From positions 1 to 64,000 of the IMG/VR virus record IMGVR_UViG_3300023174_000044: 64,000 bases of DNA; one strand, written 5' to 3'. The notes under the pieces are model-generated. The model was not told the origin of the DNA, searched no databases, and saw only the letters and a program-made list of their open reading frames with translations. This document shows, piece by piece, positions 37,117-46,166 of this stretch. The number at the start of each line of letters is the position of its first letter. Position 1 is the first letter of the stretch. The stretch comes from a virus. The translations under genes and the position numbers were made by a program.

Positions 37117-38103
37117 ATGACGTACTCATCAGGTCAACTAATTCAAGCAACCGATTATAACGGTTTTGTTAGCACCACAGCAGGTGCCAACGTTAACGAT
37201 CTTTGGGCGGCAGGGTCAACTGACAAGGGATACGGTCAGAGTTCTTTGTCAACAGTGAGCGCCCTTGGAACAGTCACAGCTACTCAGTGGGCAACACTGG
37301 TCAACACCATATCAAGTATGGCTAGCCACACGGGCACAGGAATTACATCAAGATCAGCCCCTACTGCTGGTAATACAATTAACATCTTATCAAATTTAAA
37401 CACAGATTTGACCAACTTGACCACCAACAGAGGTAATGCAGTTGGCAGTGGAACTCAGTATACTGCCTGGACAGGCACAAGTGCAAAAACTTCAGGAACT
37501 GGTTCGGGTGCGTCTGCTTGGACAATCACATTTACACATACTGTTCAATTTGCATCAGCAGATGCCGCACGTTACTTTTGGAATGCAGGCGGCCTAGTCA
37601 AATGGCAAGTTGGCAAGTCATCAACTGGCACAGTAGCCGATACTGAATGGAATGACTTGGCCAGCACATTGACTGGTAGCATCTTTATCTCTGGACGAGT
37701 CAACAGCACCTCACAGACCATTAATGGTACAAGTTATACTGGCACCACAAAATCAGGTGGATCAGGATCACCCAACGTGTTAGCAACCACCACTGGATGG
37801 TATCAATTATCAACCGGCGATACCACAATATACAGACAGTATGCTGATACTGCACCGTATACCAATCAATACATTCAGCTCAATGCTAGAACAGCTGGAT
37901 CAGGAACACAGTTGGTATTAACAACAACCTGGGTTGATCCAGGCAGTGGTTTTGGACCTGATAACATCAGTGGCGGGTCAGACAGCTCTGGTGTATCTTT
38001 TGGCTCTGCTCCAGCTACACTTGTATCATATATTCCACCATCAACAACCTATCTTACTTCAGCCTCCTGGGGAACCCCAACTGTGGCTGCCACAGTATCT
38101 TAA
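37117..38103 (+). CDS. Probable tail fibre/adhesin-like structural protein, 328 aa
   Basis: The sequence is rich in T, S, G and N with few charged residues, typical of beta-structured phage fibres. Residues 1-110 look helical and hold a DYNGFVSTT start and NTINILSNLNTDLTNL. The middle segment has WTITFTHTVQFASADAARYFWNAGG, a motif seen in phage adhesion or minor-tail proteins. AGGACAAC precedes the ATG. It is the last gene before the strong terminator at 38123, so it closes the structural operon. The receptor is unknown. Confidence 0.65.
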   Translation: MTYSSGQLIQATDYNGFVSTTAGANVNDLWAAGSTDKGYGQSSLSTVSALGTVTATQWATLVNTISSMASHTGTGITSRSAPTAGNTINILSNLNTDLTNLTTNRGNAVGSGTQYTAWTGTSAKTSGTGSGASAWTITFTHTVQFASADAARYFWNAGGLVKWQVGKSSTGTVADTEWNDLASTLTGSIFISGRVNSTSQTINGTSYTGTTKSGGSGSPNVLATTTGWYQLSTGDTTIYRQYADTAPYTNQYIQLNARTAGSGTQLVLTTTWVDPGSGFGPDNISGGSDSSGVSFGSAPATLVSYIPPSTTYLTSASWGTPTVAATVS

Positions 38104-38122
38104 TATTGTAACGATCTTACCA

Positions 38123-38150
38123 AAAGGGCCTCCGGGCCCTTTACTTTTTT
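38123..38150 (+). terminator. Strong intrinsic terminator of the structural block
   Basis: AAAGGGCC (38123-38130) and GGCCCTTT (38135-38142) form a perfect 8-bp GC-rich stem with the tetraloop TCCG. It is followed by ACTTTTTT at 38143-38150. It lies 20 nt after the last fibre gene stop. Confidence 0.92.
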
Positions 38151-38168
38151 CAATATATCCTGTATAAT
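38140..38168 (+). promoter_or_regulatory. Sigma70-like promoter overlapping the terminator
   Basis: TTTACT (38140-38145), 17-nt spacer, then TATAAT (38163-38168). The -35 box is within the terminator arm and T-run. The -10 box ends 7 nt before the ATG at 38176, so the predicted mRNA has almost no leader. This promoter would start transcription of the accessory island. Confidence 0.6.
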
Positions 38169-38175
38169 TGACTGT

Positions 38176-38484
38176 ATGAATAATGACAACTTGATTGCAC
38201 ATTCACGTGCTCGCTTTGACCATGCAGCCGCAAAACGTATCCTTAAAGAAAAGTACCAGAGCAAAATGATATTTGCCTATAACGGTGGAATGTGGCAAGC
38301 AGGTCCTGAGCTATTGACATTGATACATGCCTGCCCAGTCGACGATGATATTGTAATTTTAGATTTATATGGTAATCCTGTAAAAATTAACCCAACAGAA
38401 TTACAACACTTGGCTCTTGGTCGTTGGCAAGAACAAATGAATGCATGGTTGATTGAGCATGAAGAATTAGGCAAAAAAAGATGA
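38176..38484 (+). CDS. Conserved phage-type hypothetical protein, 102 aa
   Basis: A mixed alpha/beta protein with no cysteine cluster or membrane segment. The N-terminal RARFDHAAAKRILKEKY helix, the IFAYNGGMW turn and the VDDDIVILDLYGNPVKIN strand-turn give a compact fold. I have no function for it. It is the first gene after the terminator/promoter and lacks a Shine-Dalgarno. It overlaps the next gene by 4 nt (ATGA). Confidence 0.7.
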   Translation: MNNDNLIAHSRARFDHAAAKRILKEKYQSKMIFAYNGGMWQAGPELLTLIHACPVDDDIVILDLYGNPVKINPTELQHLALGRWQEQMNAWLIEHEELGKKR

Positions 38485-39287
38485 CAACCGGGGCGTTGAT
38501 ATTTGCATTCAACAACAGCGATATTGATTATCTTGCTCTGGCAGCCTGGTCAGCTGACAATATAAAACGTCACCTGGGTATTCCTGTGGCAGTAGTAACT
38601 GATGTTTTAGAATCAGACCATCTTGACAAATTTGATCATGTGATCACTGCATCAACTGATGCTGGCGGCCATCGTTTCTTTGATGATATTGGCAAGTCTG
38701 TGCCCTGGTTTAATTCTAATAGAACTGATGCATACAGCCTAAGCCCTTGGGATAACACATTGGTACTTGATGCCGATTATGTAGTAGCTAGTAATCAATT
38801 AAAATGTGTATTAAATACAACTCAAAACTTTTTATGTCATCGTTGGTCATACGATCTTACAGGCACACAAGACTTTGAAGATTTAAATTACTTTGGTCGA
38901 TACAAAATGCCCATGTGGTGGGCCACAGTGATGTATTTTAAACGCGGCCAAGAATCACAGTTGATTTTTGAATCAATGACAATGATTAAACAAAATTGGC
39001 AACATTATAAAAATATCTATGGAACAGGTAGGTCTGTTTATCGTAACGACCATGCACTAAGTATTTCTCTTTGCATGTTAAATGGACACACAATCGATCA
39101 TTCAACCATTCCTTGGAGTTTGGCCAGCGTGACGCCTTCGCACAAACTGTCAGAGATTGGTCGAGACTATTATAAGATTGATTTTAAAAACAGTGAGGGG
39201 AAACCTCGTTGGGTGGATATTAAAAACTGTGATTTTCATGCCATGGGTAAACAACAACTGGGAGTTATTGTTGCCAATCCTTGCTGA
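38481..39287 (+). CDS. Glycosyltransferase-like protein (GT-A fold), 268 aa
   Basis: The N-terminus FAFNNSDIDYLALAAWSA and VAVVTD strands resemble a nucleotide-sugar binding domain. LVLDADYVV at about 92-100 carries a DxD-type metal/nucleotide motif. A later CDFHAMGKQQ segment may be the His-containing metal ligand near the C-terminus. These features suggest sugar transfer from a nucleotide donor, though donor and acceptor are unknown. It is followed by an overlapping gene of similar layout, so the pair may work on one glycan. Confidence 0.7.
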   Translation: MTTGALIFAFNNSDIDYLALAAWSADNIKRHLGIPVAVVTDVLESDHLDKFDHVITASTDAGGHRFFDDIGKSVPWFNSNRTDAYSLSPWDNTLVLDADYVVASNQLKCVLNTTQNFLCHRWSYDLTGTQDFEDLNYFGRYKMPMWWATVMYFKRGQESQLIFESMTMIKQNWQHYKNIYGTGRSVYRNDHALSISLCMLNGHTIDHSTIPWSLASVTPSHKLSEIGRDYYKIDFKNSEGKPRWVDIKNCDFHAMGKQQLGVIVANPC

Positions 39288-40050
39288 ACGTGGTTATCTT
39301 ATTCCGGCAATTGACACTGACTCTGTTGACTATTTGAGTTGTGCTGTACAACTTGCTAGATCTATTCGCCAGTGGCATCCAGATGCCAATATATCTGTGC
39401 TGTCAGTAAAACGATGTAGTGACCCTGTGTTTGATCATGTGATTCCGTTGCCACATGGTGACCTAGGAGGATATGCCAACGACTGGCAAGTATTTGCCGC
39501 TAGCCCTTATAGACAAACTATTAAACTAGAAGCAGACATGATTGCCGCCAGCCCAATTGACCATTGGTGGACCTTGTTTGAACACCAAGATGTAGCAATT
39601 AGTCAAGGCTGTAGAGATTTTTACGGACAGATAAGTAAGTCAAGATATTACAGAAAAGTTTTTGATTCTAACAACTTACCTGATGTTTACAATGCTATAA
39701 CTTACTGGCGTGTAAGCCAAACAGCCAGAGAATTTTTTGATTTAGTAAGGGCAATATTTTCTGACTGGGATTCCTTTAAAAAATTATTGAAATTCCCTGA
39801 TACTACCCCCACAACTGATTTAGTATATGCTATGGCCGCCAAAATAGTTGGTATTGAGCATTGTACACTACCAATAAACTTTGGTCCTAAAATTGTTCAT
39901 ATGAAGCGTTACATCATACCCACGCATACCAGTGATTGGAGCAAAGAATTAATCTGGGAAAATGCCAATCCAGGACTAAGGATACATACAATTACACAAA
40001 GTGGATTTTTTCATTATCACATAAAAGATTGGGTCACAGCCGTTGAATGA
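39238..40050 (+). CDS. Glycosyltransferase-like protein, second of a pair
   Basis: The conserved part begins RGYLIPAIDTDSVDYLSCAVQLARSI and has KLEADMIAAS in place of the DxD-type strand of its neighbour (here E-A-D). A C-terminal VHMKRY and SGFFHYHIKDW supply possible His ligands. The layout matches the upstream protein, so the two are probably paralogues in the GT-A group. The frame is open further upstream. I use ATG 39238; a TTG at 39271 preceded by GGGAG is an equally good start and would shorten the overlap with the previous gene to 17 nt. Confidence 0.65.
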   Translation: MPWVNNNWELLLPILAERGYLIPAIDTDSVDYLSCAVQLARSIRQWHPDANISVLSVKRCSDPVFDHVIPLPHGDLGGYANDWQVFAASPYRQTIKLEADMIAASPIDHWWTLFEHQDVAISQGCRDFYGQISKSRYYRKVFDSNNLPDVYNAITYWRVSQTAREFFDLVRAIFSDWDSFKKLLKFPDTTPTTDLVYAMAAKIVGIEHCTLPINFGPKIVHMKRYIIPTHTSDWSKELIWENANPGLRIHTITQSGFFHYHIKDWVTAVE

Positions 40051-40390
40051 AACTACAGAAAATTTTTGGAAAGCATTCAATGAATGGGATCCACCGCCAC
40101 CAAAACCAATATTTCATCGGTTATATCATGATGATGCAGGTCTTCCTTTATTTTATAGCATGGAGGATGTGCCAGGTAATTATATTGAAATTGACAGAGA
40201 AACATTTTCCTCGTTGCCAAGTAATGTTCGAGTAGTCGACAATAAATTAACCTACATAAAACACACTATCACTAATAAATTGGTTCCTGGAGACACAGGA
40301 ACACCCTGTGATCCTAGAGATATCTGTGTTGTTGTAGATAATTCTATACCTAATATAAAATGGAGTTTAAGAACCAATGAAACAAGTTGA
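40043..40390 (+). CDS. Conserved phage hypothetical protein, 115 aa
   Basis: The protein has a Pro-rich start (DPPPPKP), then a FHRLYHDDAGLPLFYSMED segment, PGNYIEIDRETF and a C-terminal DICVVVDNSI strand with KWSL. Such small beta-rich proteins are frequent beside sugar-transfer genes of T4-like marine phages, but no function is known to me. Translation probably starts at TTG 40043, overlapping the previous stop. The end overlaps the next gene by 14 nt. Confidence 0.65.
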   Translation: MNETTENFWKAFNEWDPPPPKPIFHRLYHDDAGLPLFYSMEDVPGNYIEIDRETFSSLPSNVRVVDNKLTYIKHTITNKLVPGDTGTPCDPRDICVVVDNSIPNIKWSLRTNETS

Positions 40391-41303
40391 TATTGCTGAT
40401 CTTGATGTGATTTACCTCAGCTATGATGAGCCACTCAAAGAAGAATTCTGGGTTAAGATTAAGAACATGGTTCCTTGGGCAAAACGTGTTGATGGGGTCA
40501 ACGGTTCGGATGCCGCACACAAAGCCGCCGGCGACGCCAGCGAAACAGAACGATTTATTTTGATCGACGGCGACAATTTACCCGATTCAAGATTTTTTAA
40601 TCTAACATTAGATTTAAAAGATTGCAATGAACCTAATTCAGTGTTTCGTTGGAGAGCACGTAATCATATCAACGGATTAATGTACGGCAATGGCGGATTA
40701 AGTTCCTGGACTCGAGAATTTGTGTGGAATATGAAAACTCACGAAAACACTGATGGTCGAGATGAGAGTCTTGTTGAGTTTTGCTTTGAACCCAATTATT
40801 TTGCCATGTACGATTGTTACAGTACCACCTATCCAAACGGAACGTCGTTTCAGGCCTGGCGAGCAGGATTTAGAGAAGGCGTCAAGATGTGCCTGGACAA
40901 AGGTCATAAACCATCAGTGGCTGAATTTAGAGATCGTGTACATAAACGTAATTTTGATCATCTTACAATTTGGCATAATGTAGGAACCGATGCTGAAAAC
41001 GGCGCCTGGGCCATTGCTGGCAGTAGAATGGGTACTTACATGACTATGCTAACTGATTGGGATTATCGGCTAGTTCAAAATTTTGATGCGTTAGCAACCT
41101 TGTGGGATACTGTTAAAGACCACACTCCGGAAATTGTGTTTGATAGAATTGCCAACGAATTAAATCAACAATTAGATTTACCTGTTATTGTTTTGGGTCG
41201 AGAAGAAAGTGAATTTTTTAAACATCATTACCTAAGCAATTGGCACAATCGCGGCGTTATGGTACGAGAAATTGATGTTATTCGAAGTCAAGAAGGCTGG
41301 TAA
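40377..41303 (+). CDS. Glycosyltransferase-like protein (YDEP family), 308 aa
   Basis: The core is VIYLSYDEPLKEEFW, then KRVDGVNGSDAAHKAA, then FILIDGDNLPD, where DGD near 65 is a likely DxD motif. A W-rich C-terminal half follows. The same ordered elements (SYDEP, AKRVHGVVG, ALAEAA) recur in the 543-residue protein at 60543, so the two belong to one family. It is probably a GT-A-type sugar transferase; the substrate is unknown. It is convergent with the SGNH gene and their 3' ends overlap by 26 bp. Confidence 0.65.
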   Translation: MKQVDIADLDVIYLSYDEPLKEEFWVKIKNMVPWAKRVDGVNGSDAAHKAAGDASETERFILIDGDNLPDSRFFNLTLDLKDCNEPNSVFRWRARNHINGLMYGNGGLSSWTREFVWNMKTHENTDGRDESLVEFCFEPNYFAMYDCYSTTYPNGTSFQAWRAGFREGVKMCLDKGHKPSVAEFRDRVHKRNFDHLTIWHNVGTDAENGAWAIAGSRMGTYMTMLTDWDYRLVQNFDALATLWDTVKDHTPEIVFDRIANELNQQLDLPVIVLGREESEFFKHHYLSNWHNRGVMVREIDVIRSQEGW

Positions 41304-41988
41304 TAGCGTTGGCCAGGTCTTGATGTGCTTGCGGCCCGTAGTGAAAGTTATCTCTTGCTTTATCTGATTGAGTTAATGGCGGGATTACATTATCTCCTAA
41401 TACATCGTAGTCAACTGCCTGGTCATGCCAATTTGGGATGAAGCTATGTACTAATTTGATATTTTTAGCTAACAAACATATTTTTTTAAAATTTGTAAAC
41501 CAATTACTAAAGTTTTCTTCTGAAGAATAAAATGGCTCGCACTCTGTCCGTTCGTCATCAAACCAGGCAGATTCAGGTCGCTCTCTGCGATGACTAAATG
41601 TATAATGTACAATTATAGCACTAGGGTGAAACAATGTTAGTAACTGTTGAAGTTTTCTTGCAATCCAGTCATTACTTGCTCCGTTTAAGCTAAAATTTAA
41701 AACTTGATGTGATAGATGTTGCTCAATGAGATCAGCATACCGTTTGTTATTATTAACACCTAGTCCTAGAGTAAAACTATCACCTAGTACCAGTATTGCA
41801 TTAGGATTAAAGGTTGAAACATTGTGTGTTCTAAATCCTATTTCGTTAAATTGATAAGTTACAGATGGATGTTGCTTGAATACTTGACGATTTGGGCAAT
41901 GTTCTAAACTGTCTAATCCTAGCTCTGTAGCATGCATGCCAGTATAAAAAGGAATATTGATATATTGTTTGACAAGATCTGCATACAT
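41278..41988 (-). CDS. SGNH/GDSL-family hydrolase
   Basis: The block-I motif LVLGDSFTLG carries the nucleophile Ser at about residue 71. NGASNDW near 100 fits block III (oxyanion Asn), and DNFHYGPQAH near the C-terminus supplies the Asp-x-x-His pair. SGNH enzymes of this size often remove or transfer O-acetyl or other acyl groups on sugars. I start at ATG 41988; an upstream TTG at 42003 would add five residues and touch the divergent start. There is no signal peptide, so action is cytoplasmic. It is the only minus-strand gene in this part of the island, so it may be an exchangeable module. Confidence 0.85.
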   Translation of the reverse strand: MYADLVKQYINIPFYTGMHATELGLDSLEHCPNRQVFKQHPSVTYQFNEIGFRTHNVSTFNPNAILVLGDSFTLGLGVNNNKRYADLIEQHLSHQVLNFSLNGASNDWIARKLQQLLTLFHPSAIIVHYTFSHRRERPESAWFDDERTECEPFYSSEENFSNWFTNFKKICLLAKNIKLVHSFIPNWHDQAVDYDVLGDNVIPPLTQSDKARDNFHYGPQAHQDLANAITSLLDFE

Positions 41989-41993
41989 AAATA
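41986..41993 (+). promoter_or_regulatory. Late-promoter-like octamer before the sulfotransferase-like gene
   Basis: CATAAATA at 41986-41993 lies 9 nt before the ATG at 42003, with no Shine-Dalgarno between. It sits in the short divergent gap and overlaps the SGNH start region. Confidence 0.4.
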
Positions 41994-42002
41994 TTTTTCT
42001 CA

Positions 42003-43094
42003 ATGAACGTTCTAATACTTACCCCCGATCGAGTAGGCTCTACTTTATTACAAAGATTGATAACAATCTACGCTAATGTCAATGAAAATTATGAGCCATT
42101 GACTATTAATTTACATGAGTTAACTAATGGCTTAGTGAGATACGACCATGAAACATTTAATAGAAAAGTACTGGGCAAAAAAGCTGATGGTTGGGGATAC
42201 CATCAAACTCTGCAGACTATTTCAGGATTAATTGACAATTGCGGCCATGATGTAGTAAGCCGTTTAGCTCACTATCATTTAAAAAATCGTAAAGATAACA
42301 CAAGTGATCAATTGGCATTTTACAAATATCTCAATGAAAATTTTTATATTATTGCGGCCCGTCGAGAAAATTTATTTGAGCATGCAATGAGCTGGTGCAT
42401 TGCGGTTGAGTCTAAAAAATTAAATGTATACTCGTTTGATGAAAAGTTTAAGACCTACAATGATATATTAAAAAATCCAGTTACCGTACAGGCTGAAATG
42501 ATCAAGAAGTACCTAACACAGTACAGAGAATACATGGACTGGGTAGACAACCATTTTCAAGTCAACAGTTATTTTGAGTACGAACGTAATTTACCCAATA
42601 TTGAAGAGTACATATTTAATTTAAGAGTTTTTCAAAAATATACAAAACCTCTTACCTGGGCCGACCGTTGGGACATATCCTGGAAGGATTGGAATCAAAT
42701 GCATTACCTGTTAAGCTTAGTGCCGTTTGATCATAAATTTTCTCCTGACGAAACAAAATTTATGTCTGACAATATTGACTTATACACTCGGTGTAGGATA
42801 GACATACAAGACCTACAAGACCTAGGAGTGCTTGTGTCGGGAGTACCTATCAAATTGCACACATTGCATCAGAAAACACAGTTAATTGCCAATGCTCCTG
42901 AATGTTTATTACACTATAATAATTGGGCACAACAAACCGCTGTGCCATATGCATTACCTTATACACCTGAACACATGACTCAAGTTGCAAAATTAGAACA
43001 TGGTTTTTGGACTCAAGACAGTGGTAATCAACTGTCATACAACGATATTAGTCACCAAAAATTACTTAACAGTGATCTAAAAGGATTTGAATGA
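42003..43094 (+). CDS. Sulfotransferase-like P-loop protein
   Basis: The N-terminal TPDRVGSTLL (7-16) fits the 5'-phosphosulfate loop of PAPS-dependent sulfotransferases. IIAARRENLFEHAMSW (about 117-132) fits the 3'-phosphate motif with its conserved Arg and Ser. The remaining 230 residues are helical and have no other recognised domain. The likely reaction is transfer of sulfate from PAPS to a sugar or peptide hydroxyl. Its stop overlaps the start of the radical SAM fusion gene by 4 nt (ATGA), and the fusion's N-terminal part also looks P-loop-like, hinting at a shared substrate. Confidence 0.65.
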   Translation: MNVLILTPDRVGSTLLQRLITIYANVNENYEPLTINLHELTNGLVRYDHETFNRKVLGKKADGWGYHQTLQTISGLIDNCGHDVVSRLAHYHLKNRKDNTSDQLAFYKYLNENFYIIAARRENLFEHAMSWCIAVESKKLNVYSFDEKFKTYNDILKNPVTVQAEMIKKYLTQYREYMDWVDNHFQVNSYFEYERNLPNIEEYIFNLRVFQKYTKPLTWADRWDISWKDWNQMHYLLSLVPFDHKFSPDETKFMSDNIDLYTRCRIDIQDLQDLGVLVSGVPIKLHTLHQKTQLIANAPECLLHYNNWAQQTAVPYALPYTPEHMTQVAKLEHGFWTQDSGNQLSYNDISHQKLLNSDLKGFE

Positions 43095-45040
43095 TTATTG
43101 CATTTTATCCTGGAGCAGGCGGCAACAGGTATGCTCTAGCCCTACAACAATCAATGGTGTTTGAGTCAAATCAAACGTATGATCATTTACTGAAGTCTCA
43201 AGATTTTGTCTATAGGTATTTAGAATCTGATACCATTGGTTTGAAAGATCAGGAATTAATACTCACACATTGTTTAAATGTTCCATTATTAAAATTGCAT
43301 TTTCCTAATCAGACTGACATAGTAGTGATCATATCGGATCTTGAATCTAGTTTAAAACGTGAATTTTATCTCGAAGACCAACACAGAGATAAAGACATGA
43401 CAGACAAGGTTGAACATGCATTAGCACACATTAGCTTCCATTGTAGGTACTATAAACAATATCCAGTAAACTTAACCGGCGCTAGTTTAGTAATTGACAT
43501 CAATAAAGACAACAGTGATTTTACCACAATGATGCGTAACGAAATTAACAATATAGTTTGTGAAGAATACAACCAGGCCAGTAAACTTTATAATAAGTTA
43601 CAACCACAAGATAGAGCAGACTTACCCGGGGATAAGATTGTTGACGGTTTTAAATCTAAGTTTCTTGACGATGCTGAAAAAATGAGATTAGAACTAGATA
43701 AGTTTAGTCCTAGTTTGTGCTTGGCCAAATGGAAACAGGTTAGCCTGCACTTAGCAACAGGAATGAATAACAGTTGTTATCACCCGCCCTTGCATAAAAT
43801 ACCCATAGAAGAAATTGGACGTAATCCCGGAGCATTACACAATACTCCATACAAGAAAGAACAACGTAAAATGATGCTCAACGGCGAGAGGCCCGCCGAA
43901 TGTAGTTATTGTTGGACCATGGAAGATCTGGGCAAACTCAGTGATAGACACTATCGCAGTGGGGAACCATGGGCCGCGATGGATTTTGGAAAAATTGTAA
44001 GTTCGGAGTGGAATGATGATTTTGTACCTAGTTATGTTGAAGTTAATTTTAATCATGCTTGTAATCTATCTTGTAGCTATTGCAGTCCACAATTTAGTAG
44101 TACTTGGCAGGCTGAAGTGGAACGCTCAGGTGGCTATCCTACTACTACTATCCATAACGATCCTAGTTACTTCACTGGCAATAATCGACCTATACCCGCT
44201 AGTCATGAAAATCCTTATGTAGATGCTTTTTGGAAATGGTGGCCTACACTTTATCCGCAATTAAAACATTTCCGAATGACCGGTGGCGAGCCTTTGATGG
44301 ATAAAAATACCTACAAGGTATTTGATTATGTATTAGCACTACCTAACCCTGAGTTGCACCTAAATGTAACCAGCAATTTCAGCGTAGAGCCGCAGTTATG
44401 GAACAAGTATTTTGATTATGTTAAAAAATTGTGCGACACTAACATTGAACATTTTATGCAGTATGTTAGTTTAGATTCGGGTGTTTCTGAACATGCCGAA
44501 TACATTCGCCATGGATTAAATTTTCATAGATTAAAAAGTAGAGTTAATCATTTCTTACACGATATTCCTAGCCGTAACAGTCTTACATTTATTATCACAA
44601 TGAATAACCTCAGTGTGTTAGGACTAAAAAAACAACTTGAGTGGATATTAGAACTACGAAAACAACATAGCAAGACATATCAACGTGTATGGTTTGACAC
44701 ACCATTACTCAGGCAGCCCACGTGGCAGAGCCTACAAATAATGCCTCCAGCGTATGCAGGCATACTTGAACGTACTGCTGACTGGATGGAACTTAATTTA
44801 GAAAACCCTAACGACCCATTTCACGGATTTAAAGACTACGAAGTACAACGCCTTCGAAGAGACATTGCCTGGATGAAAGATGGACAGAAGTTGCAACAAG
44901 ATTATGTTAATAAAAATCGTGCTGATTTCTATAGATTTTTTAACGAACACGACGCTCGACGAGGAACAGATTTCTTAAAGACATTTCCAGAAATGTCAGA
45001 TTGGTGGAAAGAATGCGAGTACCATGCTAGACAAACGTAA
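43091..45040 (+). CDS. Fusion: P-loop-like domain plus radical SAM protein
   Basis: Residues 1-205 start IIAFYPGAGGNRYALAL, with a GAGGNR loop suggesting nucleotide or sulfonucleotide binding. Residues 210-649 are a radical SAM unit. A cysteine-rich N-terminal segment comes first (SLCLAKW, NNSCYHPP, ECSYCWTMEDLG), then the CX3CX2C cluster at C324, C328 and C331, then the SAM-binding MTGGEPLMD. The accessory cysteines lie before the radical SAM core rather than after it. The unit is closely related to the protein at 46159 (shared RNPGALHNT/RNPSALHNT, GERP, YCW). The substrate is unknown. It overlaps both neighbours, so expression is coupled. Confidence 0.8.
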   Translation: MIIAFYPGAGGNRYALALQQSMVFESNQTYDHLLKSQDFVYRYLESDTIGLKDQELILTHCLNVPLLKLHFPNQTDIVVIISDLESSLKREFYLEDQHRDKDMTDKVEHALAHISFHCRYYKQYPVNLTGASLVIDINKDNSDFTTMMRNEINNIVCEEYNQASKLYNKLQPQDRADLPGDKIVDGFKSKFLDDAEKMRLELDKFSPSLCLAKWKQVSLHLATGMNNSCYHPPLHKIPIEEIGRNPGALHNTPYKKEQRKMMLNGERPAECSYCWTMEDLGKLSDRHYRSGEPWAAMDFGKIVSSEWNDDFVPSYVEVNFNHACNLSCSYCSPQFSSTWQAEVERSGGYPTTTIHNDPSYFTGNNRPIPASHENPYVDAFWKWWPTLYPQLKHFRMTGGEPLMDKNTYKVFDYVLALPNPELHLNVTSNFSVEPQLWNKYFDYVKKLCDTNIEHFMQYVSLDSGVSEHAEYIRHGLNFHRLKSRVNHFLHDIPSRNSLTFIITMNNLSVLGLKKQLEWILELRKQHSKTYQRVWFDTPLLRQPTWQSLQIMPPAYAGILERTADWMELNLENPNDPFHGFKDYEVQRLRRDIAWMKDGQKLQQDYVNKNRADFYRFFNEHDARRGTDFLKTFPEMSDWWKECEYHARQT

Positions 45041-46166
45041 ACTTATTCTAGATACATTTTGCGAAGTCTACGATCAACTACTACCCTGGGAAGATGAGTC
45101 TTTTTATGATTTTAGTAATCACACTATTGTTCCGGGTGCAATTTATATTATAGGTCGAACACAATTTAATTTGAATAAAGAGAGAATTCGTGAGTTAGTT
45201 GAATCTGACACTATACGTGTTGTATTAAGCAATCCAGCTGAAGGCAGCGAAACGTTAAAAGCACATTGTGAGAGTGTGCATAACATTGCCGATCTTGTTG
45301 TGCAAGGGCGTATTTTATTAATTGGTGGTGGAGACATGGAGCCAGACTGGCCGTGTTTAGTCTATGATAGTTTCTTGCCCAAGATACATGACTATAAACA
45401 AAACCTAATAGAGATTAATCGGTCAGAGGCCTTGTACTCCGCGCCCAACAAGCCTTTTAAATTTTTGTTTTTAAATGGCCGCTTGAGAGGGCATAGAAAA
45501 TTCCTAATAGAAAAACTTGATTTAATGGGACTGTTAGATCAAAGTCTGTGGACTAGTCTAGAATCTAGGCAAAGTATGTACTCAAATCTATGTGTGCCAT
45601 TTAATGGACAGGATCTGATGTTTACTTTGAGAGAACCACACCTGTTGCCACCTAAATACGAAGTTGATCGTTATTGCAACAACATTGATCTAGTGCCCAA
45701 ATTAGGCTTTATTAAACACAAGTTGTTTGATCAAGAATGGGGAGAAATCTATCTCAAAGCAGAACCCTATATTGATACGTATTTTAGTCTAGTTTCTGAA
45801 ACAGTCTGTGATTATCCGTATAGTTTTAGAACTGAAAAAATTTGGAAACCTGTGGCCATTGGGCACCCGTGGATAGCGGCAGCCAATCGAGGATACTATC
45901 GAGACATGCGCAATCTGGGATTTCAAACATTTTCACATGTGATTGATGAAAGTTTTGATGAAATTGATAATACACAGGATAGACTCACACGTATTACACA
46001 AATAGTTGAAGATTTGTGTAAACAAGATCTTGATGAATTCCTTAAATCGTGTTATAATGTATGTAAATACAATCAACAACATCTGCTTGAAATGCGCCAA
46101 ACTGTGCGTAAAGAATTTCCTAGACGATTCCTGCAATTTATTAAACAAAGTCACTTTGATGAATGA
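45024..46166 (+). CDS. Glycosyltransferase-like protein (TEKxWKP family), 380 aa
   Basis: The C-terminal half holds FRTEKIWKPVAIGHPWIAAA followed by MRNLGFQTFSHVIDESFD, a pattern shared with the proteins at 58269 and 59429 in this window. The arrangement resembles donor-binding domains of fucosyltransferase-like phage enzymes, where Glu-Lys contact the nucleotide sugar. The N-terminal half is more variable and probably binds the acceptor. It lies between two radical SAM genes with overlaps at both ends, which links sugar transfer to the radical chemistry here. Confidence 0.65.
   Translation: MLDKRKLILDTFCEVYDQLLPWEDESFYDFSNHTIVPGAIYIIGRTQFNLNKERIRELVESDTIRVVLSNPAEGSETLKAHCESVHNIADLVVQGRILLIGGGDMEPDWPCLVYDSFLPKIHDYKQNLIEINRSEALYSAPNKPFKFLFLNGRLRGHRKFLIEKLDLMGLLDQSLWTSLESRQSMYSNLCVPFNGQDLMFTLREPHLLPPKYEVDRYCNNIDLVPKLGFIKHKLFDQEWGEIYLKAEPYIDTYFSLVSETVCDYPYSFRTEKIWKPVAIGHPWIAAANRGYYRDMRNLGFQTFSHVIDESFDEIDNTQDRLTRITQIVEDLCKQDLDEFLKSCYNVCKYNQQHLLEMRQTVRKEFPRRFLQFIKQSHFDE

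Noticed and set aside
46006-46158. Upstream extension of the radical SAM gene at 46159
   Set aside because: The added 51 residues lie inside the previous gene, lack family similarity, and an ATG at 46159 gives the usual short overlap.
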